Origin: CAYGZC01 sp964354225
GTDB lineage: Bacteria; Bacteroidota; Ignavibacteria; UBA10030; SZUA-254
Reading direction: 5' to 3'
Length of the DNA: 11,943 nucleotides
Assembly (NCBI GenBank): GCA_964354225.1
Contig: CAYGZC010000271.1
Coordinates: 1 to 11,943, forward strand
In this document: positions 1-7,415 of the stretch, in pieces
Layout: each line of letters begins with the position of its first letter
How positions within the stretch are numbered: the stretch's first letter is position 1
The notes under the pieces: generated by a model
Told to the model about the DNA's origin: nothing
The model's database searches: none
What the model saw: only the letters and a program-made list of their open reading frames with translations
Program-made: the position numbers and the translations under genes

Positions 1-701
1 GCGGTAAAATTATCGTTGCCCATTAACACCGGTTGCTGACCACCGATCAATAAATTAGCAGCGACCCATCCCATGAGCGGCATAATCGAATCGAGAAGCG
101 CAACATCGATGAACTGCCCTTCGCCCGTCTTCTCACGATAATAAAGTGCAGCCATAATTGCAAACGCGGCATTCAGTCCACCCACTGTATCACACACCGG
201 GAAACCTGCACGCAGCGGATTCAATCGTTCATCACCGTTGATTGCCATTTCACCGCTTAGACCCTGAATGATTTGATCATATGCCGGTTTCATTGCATCT
301 GGTCCATTGACACCAAAACCAGAGATCGCACAGTAAATTAGTTTTGGATTGATTTCGCTAAGGACTTTATACCCTAAACCAAGTCGACTCATTACATCAG
401 GACGGAAATTTTCCACAACCACATCAGCAGTCTTTACCAATTTCTTGAAGATTTCCTTTCCTTCTGGAAATTTTAAATTGAGTGTAACCGATTTCTTGTT
501 TGCATTTTGTGCAAGGAAGCTCGTCCCCATTTGTTTTTTATTCAATTCAGGGAGACATCCCAACGCACGGGCGAGATCGCCGCCAGTTGGATTCTCAATT
601 TTTATCACCTCCGCACCTAAAAGAGAGAGATGTAATGTTGCAAAAGGTCCTGATAAGACGTTTGTTAGATCGAGTACGCAGATGCCAGATAAGAGTTTCA
701 T
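1..701 (-). CDS. CaiB/BaiF family CoA-transferase (N-terminal part, cut by window edge)
   Basis: Family III CoA-transferases move CoA between carboxylic acids (formyl-CoA, carnitine or bile-acid types); some relatives are alpha-methylacyl-CoA racemases. The minus-strand frame opens with ATG at 701 and stays open to base 1, giving 233 complete codons of a protein usually near 380-400 residues. Visible hallmarks are the N-terminal strand-loop GICVLDLTNVLSGPFAT (residues 6-22), LLGAEVIKIENPTGGD (27-42), VVVENFRPDVMSRLGLGY (94-111) and AISGFGVNGP (125-134). They also include CDTVGGLNAAFAIMAAL (170-186), whose Asp171 aligns with the catalytic aspartate of formyl-CoA transferase. GEGQFIDVALLDS (193-205) is also typical. 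An AGGAA lies about 9 nt before the start. The substrate cannot be deduced; a racemase role is possible. No partner gene is seen beside it. Confidence 0.9.
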   Translation of the reverse strand, partial: MKLLSGICVLDLTNVLSGPFATLHLSLLGAEVIKIENPTGGDLARALGCLPELNKKQMGTSFLAQNANKKSVTLNLKFPEGKEIFKKLVKTADVVVENFRPDVMSRLGLGYKVLSEINPKLIYCAISGFGVNGPDAMKPAYDQIIQGLSGEMAINGDERLNPLRAGFPVCDTVGGLNAAFAIMAALYYREKTGEGQFIDVALLDSIMPLMGWVAANLLIGGQQPVLMGNDNFT

Positions 702-737
702 GGTTTATATATTCCTATTATTAAAATGTGTGACTTA

Positions 738-973
738 TTAAATGCGACCTATTTCCAACCTTGAATCTGACTCGAAATTGAGTCGTACCTTGGGAAGAAA
801 ACGTTTCTCGATAATTTCTTGAGGAATATCTGTTTCATTAATTCCATTTAGGTTGAGTTTTTATTCGCTGTAATAACACCCCTAACCTTTTTCAAGCGAA
901 GAACTTTATATCCAGCTTCTTTTAGCAACGGGATAGTTTTACCATGGTTACAATAATCTGCCAGAATGTTCAC
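738..973 (-). pseudogene. Decayed PIN-like (DUF5615-type) toxin gene remnant
   Basis: From GTG at 973 a 41-codon frame reads VNILADYCNHGKTIPLLKEA and continues GYKVLRLKKVRGVITANKN before a stop at 848-850. The opening resembles the start of DUF5615 PIN-like proteins: a hydrophobic strand with an acidic residue, a helix, then GY-VLRL. GVITANKN resembles their central acidic-pocket segment. In another frame, 743 down to 741 and upstream to about 852, the sequence reads LNGINETDIPQEIIEKRFLP and ends RLEIGRI with tandem stops at 735-740, like the C-terminal tail of such proteins. Intact members are about 110 residues, so this copy appears frameshifted with internal deletions. No antitoxin is intact beside it; a stop (TAA 974-976) immediately precedes the GTG. 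The family call is by memory of the pattern only. Confidence 0.42.
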
Positions 974-1130
974 TTACACTTCTGCTAAATGATCTACATG
1001 GTTCTTCATCTTCTGTTTACCTTTATTAAGCTCGTAGGACAAAAATCAAGATATGAATGATAGAGCAAAAAAACAATATTTTTTTTAACAATAGCGTAAA
1101 TCAAAAACGCATTTTCGTAAAATATTTTTG

Positions 1131-1159
1131 TTGCTTTTTAATTTAAACTGTTGTATAAT
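1131..1159 (+). promoter_or_regulatory. Sigma70-like promoter for a putative small RNA
   Basis: TTGCTT (1131-1136) and a consensus TATAAT (1154-1159) are separated by exactly 17 bp. The predicted start, about 1166, coincides with the first base of the hairpin element that follows. No plus-strand protein gene lies downstream before the convergent cobalamin adenosyltransferase gene. Confidence 0.5.
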
Positions 1160-1165
1160 ACCAAC

Positions 1166-1244
1166 GAGCATTAGGTAGGATCCACGGTTTCTGACTTCGC
1201 CTCCCAAGTTGGAATGCCCACCTACCAATGCTCTTTTTATTTTA
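1166..1244 (+). ncRNA. Putative independent small RNA closed by a terminator-type stem
   Basis: GAGCATTAGGTAGG (1166-1179) pairs with CCTACCAATGCTC (1221-1233) as 7+6 bp with one bulged A at 1173. TTTTTATTTTA follows directly, as in an intrinsic terminator. The 41-nt interior (1180-1220) may fold further: TCCAC at 1181-1185 can pair with GTTGGA at 1208-1213 with one bulge. The upstream TTGCTT/TATAAT promoter places the start at the base of the stem, so the whole transcript of about 70-80 nt would be one hairpin. No coding frame of note is seen in it. I do not match it to a known RNA family (not SRP, 6S, tmRNA or tRNA). It could instead be an attenuator-like or mobile repeat element. Confidence 0.45.
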
Positions 1245-1318
1245 TGTCCTACCAATAGCATCGGTTTATTCTTATCTTAAATAATAAAACAATTAATTAG
1301 ATTATAACTCGAAGTTTG

Positions 1319-1861
1319 TTAATGTGGGTTCCACTTTATTTCAGGTGTGCTGCTGAGTGTATTTACCCGGCGTCCTAAAACGAAAAGTAAATCTGATAAA
1401 CGATTCAGATAAATAACAGAAGATTCATTGACAGATTCTTCGTGCGCGAGTTTCACCACGAGTCGTTCAGCCCGCCGGCAAACTGTGCGAGCCAGGTGAA
1501 GCATCGCTGCCGCTCGATTCCCACCCGGAAGAATAAAATTTCTCAGCGGCTCCAGTAATAATTCGATTCTATCGATGTGATGCTCTAACCTGGAAATATC
1601 TGATGACTGAATTCGTTGAATCTTATTCTCAGAAGATTGAGGTGTGGCAAGATCAACGCCAAGTGTGAATAGATCATTTTGGATCTCCTCGAGGATTGAA
1701 TCTACTTCCTTCACGGTATTAACAGACCGACAAACACCGATTACACTATTTAATTCATCAACTGTACCGTACGCTTCAATCCGTAAAGAATCTTTCGGAA
1801 CACGCTTTCCTCCGAATAAAGAGGTTTCGCCTTTATCGCCTGTTTTTGTATAAATCTTCAA
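1319..1861 (-). CDS. pduO: Cob(I)yrinic acid a,c-diamide / cob(I)alamin adenosyltransferase, PduO type
   Basis: This cytosolic enzyme transfers the 5'-deoxyadenosyl group of ATP to reduced corrinoid, making coenzyme B12. At 180 residues it is the normal PduO length. Signatures are the ATP-binding TKTGDKGETSLFGG (residues 5-18), EAYGTVDELNS (29-39) with Asp35, LPGG (111-114), LARTVCRRAER (123-133) with the conserved arginines, and YLNRLSDLLFVLGRRVN (151-167) with Asn153. The start is TTG at 1861: it yields the canonical opening MKIYTKTGD, and no ATG lies nearby. It sits 33 nt downstream of the M20 peptidase gene on the same strand and probably shares its transcript, although the functions are unrelated. 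A radical SAM protein of the B12-binding type occurs later in the window, but a link is only speculative. Confidence 0.95.
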   Translation of the reverse strand: MKIYTKTGDKGETSLFGGKRVPKDSLRIEAYGTVDELNSVIGVCRSVNTVKEVDSILEEIQNDLFTLGVDLATPQSSENKIQRIQSSDISRLEHHIDRIELLLEPLRNFILPGGNRAAAMLHLARTVCRRAERLVVKLAHEESVNESSVIYLNRLSDLLFVLGRRVNTLSSTPEIKWNPH

Positions 1862-1894
1862 ACCAATTTATATCCAAAATGAGAAAGGAATAAT

Positions 1895-3274
1895 TTATTT
1901 CTTCTTCATGTGGTTAGGCAATTCATTATAGAAATGTGTTACGGTACGTATGCCGCCATAAAAATTTTCCAGATGGAGAAACTCATTCGGTGCGTGGGCA
2001 TTTTCTTCCGGCAAACCAAAACCAAGCAGGACAGTATCAATGCCAAGCAATTGTTTAAACTTTACGACGATTGGAATTGAGCCACCCTCACGCTGATAAA
2101 GAGGTTTCTTTCCAAAACCTTTTTCCAGAGCTGCAACTGCTGCCCTTACCCCCGGGCTATCGATGGGCGTAATTGCCGGTTCACCACCGTGCAGATTTTT
2201 CACTGTTAATTGAACAGTTTTAGGAGCAATTTTTTGTATATGCTTCTCAAAAAGTTTTGCAATCTTATTCGGTTTTTGGTTCGGAACTAAGCGCATCGAA
2301 ATTTTTGCAGATGCTTTTGAAGGAAGAACCGTCTTTGCACCATCACCGGTGAAGCCACCCCAGATGCCATTACATTCCAAAGTAGGTCGCACCCACAATC
2401 TTTCAAGCGTGGTGAATCCTTTTTCACCGTAAAGATATTTTACACCCAATTCCTTTGCATAATTTTTATCATTCCAAGGAAGTTTTTTAAATGCGCTGCG
2501 CTCTTCTTTGGTTAATTTTCTAACATCATTGTAAAATCCGGGAATAGTAATGCGTCCATCCTTATCGTGAAGTTTAGCAATAATCTCTGCAAGTGCCTGA
2601 ATAGGATTATGTACCGCTCCTCCGAATGATCCCGAATGTAAATCTCTATTGGGTCCAATTAAATCGATCTGCATATAAGATAGTCCTCGTAAACCATAAC
2701 ATAACGATGGAACACCTTTAGCAAACATCGAAGTATCGGAAATTAAGACCAGATCTGCTTTCAATAAATCCTTATGTTCTTCTAAGAAAGTTTTAAGATT
2801 TTCGCTGCCTATTTCTTCCTCGCCTTCGATTATCATCTTGATATTAATCGGTAGCTTTCCTTCGTTTTTCAAATATGCTTCGATGCTTTTGATATGAACA
2901 AATACCTGCCCTTTATCGTCAGATGCACCACGCGCAAATAAATTTCCATCGCGAATTGTCGCTTCGAATGGCGGTGAAGTCCATAGCTCCAGTGGCTCTG
3001 CAGGTTGCACGTCGTAATGACCATAGATTAATATCGTTGGTTTACCAGGAGCGTTAATCCAATCGGCATATACAACCGAATGACGTTTGGTGGGAAACAC
3101 TTGAACGTTGTTCATCCCGATGTTCTTTAAATGCTCTATAAGCCAGTAAGCACATTTTTCCATATCGTGATTGTTTTCCGGATTCGTGCTTACGCTTGGG
3201 ATGGCAAGTAATGCTTTTAATTCTTTAAGATAATGGTTTTGGTTGGTTTTTATGTATTGAAGGATTCGTTCCAT
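1895..3274 (-). CDS. M20 family metallopeptidase (carnosinase/PepV-like dipeptidase)
   Basis: Di-zinc peptidase of the ArgE/DapE/CPG2/carnosinase group, expected to cleave dipeptides or related amides in the cytosol; no signal peptide is present. Its 459 residues match the group. Metal-site residues are His86 in YGHYDVQP, bridging Asp119 in RGASDDKG, Glu153 (general base) and Glu154 in EGEEEIGS, Asp180 in LISDTSM and His427 in NAHAPNEF. His213 in DLHSGSFGG is the usual lid-domain residue acting across the dimer. The lid domain runs roughly from 195 to 370. EGGSIPIV near 395-405 also fits. Substrate specificity cannot be read from sequence. The gene starts with ATG, has no evident Shine-Dalgarno, and is first in an apparent two-gene operon with the cobalamin adenosyltransferase gene. 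It is divergent from the aminotransferase gene. Confidence 0.93.
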   Translation of the reverse strand: MERILQYIKTNQNHYLKELKALLAIPSVSTNPENNHDMEKCAYWLIEHLKNIGMNNVQVFPTKRHSVVYADWINAPGKPTILIYGHYDVQPAEPLELWTSPPFEATIRDGNLFARGASDDKGQVFVHIKSIEAYLKNEGKLPINIKMIIEGEEEIGSENLKTFLEEHKDLLKADLVLISDTSMFAKGVPSLCYGLRGLSYMQIDLIGPNRDLHSGSFGGAVHNPIQALAEIIAKLHDKDGRITIPGFYNDVRKLTKEERSAFKKLPWNDKNYAKELGVKYLYGEKGFTTLERLWVRPTLECNGIWGGFTGDGAKTVLPSKASAKISMRLVPNQKPNKIAKLFEKHIQKIAPKTVQLTVKNLHGGEPAITPIDSPGVRAAVAALEKGFGKKPLYQREGGSIPIVVKFKQLLGIDTVLLGFGLPEENAHAPNEFLHLENFYGGIRTVTHFYNELPNHMKKK

Positions 3275-3320
3275 TGGTTAAAATTTGGTTAAGGGAGAAA
3301 CCGTTTAATAAAGTAAATTC

Positions 3321-3349
3321 AATATAAGAAAGACTTCGTGTAGTTGCAA
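3321..3349 (-). promoter_or_regulatory. Candidate promoter for the M20 peptidase/adenosyltransferase operon
   Basis: On the minus strand TTGCAA (3349-3344) and TATATT (3326-3321) are 17 bp apart, predicting a start near 3314 and a leader of about 40 nt before the ATG at 3274. Confidence 0.4.
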
Positions 3350-3455
3350 GGAAAACTTGGGTTAAGGGATAAATTCCTATCCTCAAATTTTGAATACTCT
3401 CACAATTTTAGTGACTTTTAGCAAAAATTTCATCACCTCGACAATGTAATTTTAT

Positions 3456-3484
3456 TTGTAATCTCAATAAAAAAGTATTATAAT
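3456..3484 (+). promoter_or_regulatory. Candidate promoter for the branched-chain aminotransferase gene
   Basis: TTGTAA (3456-3461) and consensus TATAAT (3479-3484) are separated by 17 bp, predicting a start near 3491 and a leader of about 60 nt. The rest of the 279-bp divergent region is AT-rich; I see no riboswitch, T-box or leader-peptide signature in it. Confidence 0.45.
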
Positions 3485-3553
3485 TATCATATTCCAACTA
3501 TCACATGTAAGCTGTTCTTCATATTATTCCCCATTAAAAAAAGATTCTGAAAA

Positions 3554-4624
3554 ATGTCTACACAAATTAGAATTGAAACAACAAAGCACCCGAAACCAAA
3601 GCCAGATCAGAAAAACCTTGGTTTCGGTAAATATTTCACCGACCATATGTTCCTGATGGATTATATTGAAGGAAAAGGATGGTATGACCCCCGTATTATC
3701 CCTTATCAGCCACTTTCACTTGATCCAGCAACATCGGTTCTGCATTACGGGCAGGCGATATTCGAAGGTATGAAAGCATATCTCTCTCTCGATGGCAGGG
3801 TGCTTCTCTTCAGGCCCCGAAAGAATATGGAACGCATCAACAGCAGCAACGACCGTCTGTGTATCCCGCCAATAGATGTTGACTTCGGTGTCGAAGCAAT
3901 TAAAACACTTATAAAGCAGGATAGAGAATGGATACCCGCAGTGGACGAAACCTCGCTATATATCAGACCTTTCATCATCTCAACCGATCCATTCCTTGGT
4001 GTGAGAGCATCGAACGCATACAAATTCATAATAATTCTTTCACCGGTTGGAGTGTATTACCCCCAGGGAATCGCACCTGTAAATATTTACGTGGAGCCGG
4101 AATATGTGCGCGCGGTACGTGGAGGAACAGGTTACGCAAAAGCCGCTGGTAACTACGCTGGCGGAATGAAAGCTCAAACAATAGCAGCAAAGAAAGGATA
4201 CGTTCAGGTTCTCTGGCTCGATGGTATCGAGAGAAAGTACATCGAAGAAGTAGGGGCAATGAATGTCTTCTTCAAAATTAAAGGTGAAGCTATAACACCA
4301 AATCTCAGTGGGAGTATTCTTCCCGGTGTCACTCGCGAGTCTGCAATATTCCTTTTAAAGCATTGGGGTATGAAAGTCACCGAGAGAAAAATATCTATTC
4401 AAGAACTTCACGAAGCATACCAGCGGGGAGAGTTGGAAGAAGCATTCGGCACTGGAACTGCCGCCGTTATTTCTCCAATAGGCGAATTGAATTGGAATGA
4501 TCATCGGATGGTGATCAACAATGGCAAAACCGGTGAAGTGGCGCATAAACTTTATGATACACTCACAGGCATCCAGTACGGCAGATTAAAAGATGAGTTT
4601 AGCTGGACGATGGAAGTTAAATAG
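3554..4624 (+). CDS. ilvE: Branched-chain amino acid aminotransferase (fold-type IV, PLP)
   Basis: Transfers the amino group between Leu, Ile or Val and 2-oxoglutarate, the last step of branched-chain biosynthesis or the first of catabolism. The 356-residue length and the N-terminal part (KYFTDHMFLMDY, residues 26-37) match the larger BCAT subclass (human BCAT-like) rather than the shorter E. coli IlvE type. Motifs are LHYGQAIFEGMKAY (63-76) and the PLP-lysine segment GGTGYAKAAGNYAGGMK (190-206), with Lys196 at the Schiff-base position. Further motifs are VLWLDG (219-224), EEVGAMNVFF (231-240), LPGVTR (256-261) and the phosphate-binding GTGTAAVISPIG (299-310). The ATG has no Shine-Dalgarno, only an A-rich leader. 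It is monocistronic: own promoter candidate upstream, strong terminator 30 bp downstream. Confidence 0.96.
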   Translation: MSTQIRIETTKHPKPKPDQKNLGFGKYFTDHMFLMDYIEGKGWYDPRIIPYQPLSLDPATSVLHYGQAIFEGMKAYLSLDGRVLLFRPRKNMERINSSNDRLCIPPIDVDFGVEAIKTLIKQDREWIPAVDETSLYIRPFIISTDPFLGVRASNAYKFIIILSPVGVYYPQGIAPVNIYVEPEYVRAVRGGTGYAKAAGNYAGGMKAQTIAAKKGYVQVLWLDGIERKYIEEVGAMNVFFKIKGEAITPNLSGSILPGVTRESAIFLLKHWGMKVTERKISIQELHEAYQRGELEEAFGTGTAAVISPIGELNWNDHRMVINNGKTGEVAHKLYDTLTGIQYGRLKDEFSWTMEVK

Positions 4625-4651
4625 AATTATCCTTCCGTTCTAATTATTTGG

Positions 4652-4681
4652 AAGGGCAAGCTAATCACTTGCCCTTTTTTT
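4652..4681 (+). terminator. Rho-independent terminator of the aminotransferase gene
   Basis: AAGGGCAAG (4652-4660) pairs with CTTGCCCTT (4668-4676) around a 7-nt loop, and a run of seven T (4675-4681) overlaps the end of the stem. Its position makes the TTG at 4683 an implausible start for the next gene. Confidence 0.9.
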
Positions 4682-4769
4682 ATTGTCCGTTAAGATGGTG
4701 TCCCGGCACTTTTTGAATCATTTATCTGTTATATATCTCGAACATACTATCAATTTAAAAAGGTTTCTT

Positions 4770-5489
4770 GTGAAGTTTTACATTTACTTGTTTTTCTTGT
4801 TTTTCTTTTTTCTCTTAATTATCAACGTTACTGATTCTTTCGCTGATAACCGGCGATACGTTTGGACGTACGAATACCAAACGCTTCCTGCCGGTAAAGG
4901 TGAGTTTGAACATTATACCACGCTTTCCTCTCTGGACATGCGACACCCGAAAGGCAATACAACCGCAGAGCATCAGATTGAGCTGGAGGTAGGTATGACC
5001 GACAAATTCGATTTCGGCATCTACCAGATCTTTCGGCAAAATCCCGGTGAAGCGTTAAGCTATGAAGGATATAAACTCAGGAGTCGTTATCGTTTTGGTG
5101 AGCGAGGTGAATATTTTGTCGATCCACCTATTTATCTGGAATATAAAGGTAAAGCCGATTTATCGGAGCATGAGATCGAAGGTAAAATCATTTTCGCCAA
5201 AGATTTTGGGAAGATAAATATCGCTTTAAATCCAATCTTCGTTTATGAATATGAAAATAAATGGGAATATCAAACCGAATATGCGCTCGGGACCAGTTAT
5301 GAGGTTAGCGAGATATTCAAGTTTGGAGTCGAGGCAAAGGGTGGAAAGAGCGGAAATTACATCGGACCGGTTATTGCACATGGTACAGAAAAATTTTGGA
5401 CAACAATCGGTTCTGCATTTAAAGTTGGAACTATGAAAGAAGGTAAGCCGGAATTTCAGATCCGCTTACTCTTAGGCGTGGGGCTTTAA
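4770..5489 (+). CDS. Exported beta-rich protein, probable outer-membrane beta-barrel
   Basis: The frame is open from TTG at 4683, but that codon lies just after the preceding terminator and would put 29 residues before the signal peptide. GTG at 4770, with AAAAAGG ending 6 nt before it, gives a clean Sec signal. That signal has a basic start, a very hydrophobic core of about 20 residues rich in Phe and Leu, and likely cleavage after DSFA (about residue 25). The mature part, about 214 residues, alternates polar and hydrophobic residues with many Tyr, Phe and Gly, as in strands such as FDFGIYQIFRQ, GYKLRSRYRFG, IYLEYKGKAD and FKFGVEAKGG. It ends RLLLGVGL, without the usual terminal Phe. It resembles uncharacterised transporter or OmpA-barrel-like porin families by pattern; no specific family is recognised. 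It is monocistronic between two terminators. Confidence 0.72.
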   Translation: MKFYIYLFFLFFFFLLIINVTDSFADNRRYVWTYEYQTLPAGKGEFEHYTTLSSLDMRHPKGNTTAEHQIELEVGMTDKFDFGIYQIFRQNPGEALSYEGYKLRSRYRFGERGEYFVDPPIYLEYKGKADLSEHEIEGKIIFAKDFGKINIALNPIFVYEYENKWEYQTEYALGTSYEVSEIFKFGVEAKGGKSGNYIGPVIAHGTEKFWTTIGSAFKVGTMKEGKPEFQIRLLLGVGL

Positions 5490-5519
5490 CCATACAAGCT
5501 TCATACCCGACTAATTACG

Positions 5520-5549
5520 AAGGGGCAAGTATTACCGTTTACCCCTTTT
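5520..5549 (+). terminator. Probable terminator of the beta-barrel gene
   Basis: AAGGGG (5520-5525) pairs with CCCCTT (5542-5547), with a 16-nt loop that may pair partly inside. TTTT is at 5546-5549. It lies 30 bp after the stop codon. Confidence 0.6.
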
Positions 5550-5631
5550 GATTTGTCAATGAGGTTTTTTTTACAATGTCCAGAAATTATTCGAATCAAT
5601 CAATTCAAAAAAAACAGAAATGGACGCGAAT

Positions 5632-6234
5632 ATGAAACTTCACATAGTAGTCAGTGTTATTTTATTTTTTGTTGTGCTTTTGTTTCTTTCGGGCATCGTA
5701 ATTGCTCAAGATAAAATGCCTGATAAAGACGCAGTTATGAAGAAATGGATGGAAGCTGCAACACCCGGCGAAGCCCATCAGAAACTTAATGATCTCGTTG
5801 GTTCATGGGATATGGCAACAACGATGTGGATGAATGGTCCAGATAAACCGCCAACGCTAGCAAAAGGAACGGCAGAGCTTCGTTGGGTGCTAGACGGACG
5901 TTTCCTTCAGCAGGAAACAAAAGGTGAGTTTATGGGAATGCCATCGCAGGGCATGGGCTTCAACGGTTATGACAATCTTGATAAAAAATATACGATGTTC
6001 TGGATCGACAACAGCGCGACTGCAATGTACACAGCAGAAGGCAACTTTGATAAAGCCGGTAAAGTGTTGACGATGTACGGGAAGATGGATGATGCAATTT
6101 CTGGTGAACATGACAAACCCGCAGTCTATATTCTCAGGTTAGTCGATAAAGACAAGTGGGTATTTGAATTCCATGATCCCATACTCCAACACAACATAAA
6201 AGTTGGCGAGATTGTTTATACAAGAAAGAAATAA
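5632..6234 (+). CDS. Secreted DUF1579 protein
   Basis: The mature sequence matches the DUF1579 pattern: HQKLNDLVGSWDMATTMWM, then ELRWVLDGRFLQQETKGEFM, then GMGFNGYDNLDKKYTMFWID, closing with a short strand and VGEIVYTRKK. No biochemical role is established for the family. A Sec signal peptide is present: MKLHIVV, a hydrophobic stretch of about 16 residues, and likely cleavage after VIA before QDKMP, so the protein is probably periplasmic or surface-exposed. Two in-frame ATGs exist, 5620 and 5632. I prefer 5632 because GGA at 5622-5624 sits 7 nt before it and the signal peptide then begins normally; 5620 would add only four residues. The stop codon directly abuts the ATG of the next gene (TAAATG), so the two are probably cotranscribed and translationally coupled. 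Confidence 0.85.
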   Translation: MKLHIVVSVILFFVVLLFLSGIVIAQDKMPDKDAVMKKWMEAATPGEAHQKLNDLVGSWDMATTMWMNGPDKPPTLAKGTAELRWVLDGRFLQQETKGEFMGMPSQGMGFNGYDNLDKKYTMFWIDNSATAMYTAEGNFDKAGKVLTMYGKMDDAISGEHDKPAVYILRLVDKDKWVFEFHDPILQHNIKVGEIVYTRKK

Positions 6235-6890
6235 ATGTTCATCGGACATTATGCTGTAGGATTTGCGACAAAGAAAATCGCGCAAAAACCTTCACTCGGA
6301 ACGTACTTTGCCGCCGTCTCTCTACTCGATCTCTTGTTTCCCGTTTTTATGCTCATGGGTTTAGAAACACAAGAATCGAGCCCGACAATACCGTGGTTGT
6401 ACCGATGGCGTTCGATAACTACCCGTACTCGCACAGTTTGTTTATGACGCTCGTATGGGCAACGTTATTTGCCGGGATTTATTATCTTATTCGGCGAGAT
6501 AAACGCAGTTCACTTTGGCTGTGGATAGCTGTCGTAAGCCATTGGGTAATTGATGCACTCTCGCACCGTCCGGACATACCGCTTGCACCATGGGGCAATA
6601 CAGTTGTTGGTTTAGGATTGTGGAATTCTCTCGCTGGAACAATCATCGTTGAAGGTACGATGTTTATTGTTGGCTTGGTATTGTATCTAAGTGCAACTAA
6701 AGCGAAAAATAAAATCGGTGTGTTTTCATTCTGGGGGCTGATTCCTGTGTTGACCTTCTCTTACATTGGAAATATATTCGGTCCACCTCCGCCAGATACA
6801 AAAGTTATGGCATGGTTCTCGCTGAGCGGATACTTCATTGTGTTCTGGGGTTACTGGATTAATCGCCACAGAGCTCTCAAGCATAAATGA
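6235..6890 (+). pseudogene. Frameshifted multi-pass membrane protein gene
   Basis: The gene begins with ATG at 6235, immediately after the DUF1579 stop: MFIGHYAVGFATKKIAQKPS, then the membrane segment GTYFAAVSLLDLLFPVFMLMG. This frame leaves sense after GLE and stops at 6447. The continuation is in the -1 frame: RIEPDNTVVVPMAFDNYPYS from about 6372 on, then HSLFMTLVWATLFAGIYYLI, SHWVIDALSHRPDIP, and further membrane segments to 6890. The halves fit one conserved family of about 215 residues if one base is missing near 6367-6371. The downstream half alone could start at GTG 6393. HSL and SHWVIDALSHRPD resemble His/Asp motifs of YdjM-like membrane-bound hydrolases, but function is unknown. A true mutation and an assembly error cannot be told apart here; there is no classic slippery heptamer. 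Confidence 0.75.
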
Positions 6891-6937
6891 AACTATAGCG
6901 GGGCTAGTACTGCCTCCTCATCAGGGTGTGATCTATC

Positions 6938-6960
6938 GTTCCGTTAATGAAATAACGAAC
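6938..6960. other. Hairpin in the gap between convergent genes
   Basis: GTTCCGTTA (6938-6946) pairs with TAACGAAC (6953-6960) with one bulged base and a 6-nt loop. Neither strand has a T-run directly after it. It lies between the convergent ends of the membrane protein gene and the Cas2/SinR-like gene, so it may be a weak bidirectional terminator. Confidence 0.3.
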
Positions 6961-6977
6961 AAGACAACTCATTAAAC

Positions 6978-7244
6978 TTACGGAAGACGTTTCCGGAGCC
7001 ATTCCCTTACATGCTCCAGACCTTGACCTGTAAATGGCTGAGTAAGCGTTACAATAAACAGGCGAGCATTTTTGCTAAGAAACGGCTTGATCTTATGATA
7101 AATCGTCATAGTCTTTTCATCCGTTTCGATCGCATATGAACTTTTAGAAAATTGAACATGCTTGTATTCTTTAACAAAATTGGGGACAGGATCAACCATC
7201 GGACTCATATTGCTGTGATCGTAAGTTATTAACAATACATTCAT
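6978..7244 (-). CDS. Small SinR/Cas2-like ferredoxin-fold protein
   Basis: The 88 residues open with strand NVLLITYD (2-9), which carries the acidic residue after the first strand seen in Cas2-like folds. Then come a variable stretch, strand SSYAIETDE (35-43), helix TMTIYHKIKPFL (45-56), strand ARLFIVTLTQP (60-70) and helix LEHVREWLRKRL (76-87). This order and the phrases match the uncharacterised SinR-like small proteins related to Cas2/VapD folds, though the second half-strand region is shorter than usual. No repeats or cas1 are present, so this is not a CRISPR component. The start is firm: AAGGAG ends 7 nt before the ATG. It stands 171 bp downstream of the nucleotidyltransferase gene on the same strand; whether it belongs to that operon is unclear. 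Fold assignment is by eye; nuclease activity is not implied. Confidence 0.6.
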   Translation of the reverse strand: MNVLLITYDHSNMSPMVDPVPNFVKEYKHVQFSKSSYAIETDEKTMTIYHKIKPFLSKNARLFIVTLTQPFTGQGLEHVREWLRKRLP

Positions 7245-7415
7245 CGTTGTCTCCTTTTCATTATTCTTTTACTTTTCCTAACAATATCTCTTCATTTCTT
7301 CAACATTGAATTAATCGTCATGGTGAACTCCCAAAGTGAAATATTTATATTACCAGCGCTAAGAGTCTCATGTAATATCATTTTACAATGTCAGATGATT
7401 TCATTGACATCAACC

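Noticed and set aside
349..741. Plus-strand 130-codon open frame
   Set aside because: It lies antisense to the well-supported CoA-transferase and its composition (Ser, Phe, Lys rich, no motif) is that of a shadow frame.
3364..3385. Short dyad GGATA/TATCC in the divergent promoter region
   Set aside because: Only five base pairs with AT-rich flanks; expected by chance in this composition.
4683..4769. N-terminal extension of the beta-barrel gene from TTG 4683
   Set aside because: The TTG follows directly on the T-run of the aminotransferase terminator and would bury the signal peptide 29 residues inside the protein; GTG 4770 has a purine-rich site and gives a proper signal.
5553..5577. TTGTCA and TACAAT as a promoter for the DUF1579 gene
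   Set aside because: The spacer is only 13 bp, too short for a sigma70-type promoter.
6978..7244. CRISPR-Cas locus suggested by the Cas2-like protein
   Set aside because: No direct-repeat array, cas1 or other cas gene is present anywhere in the window.
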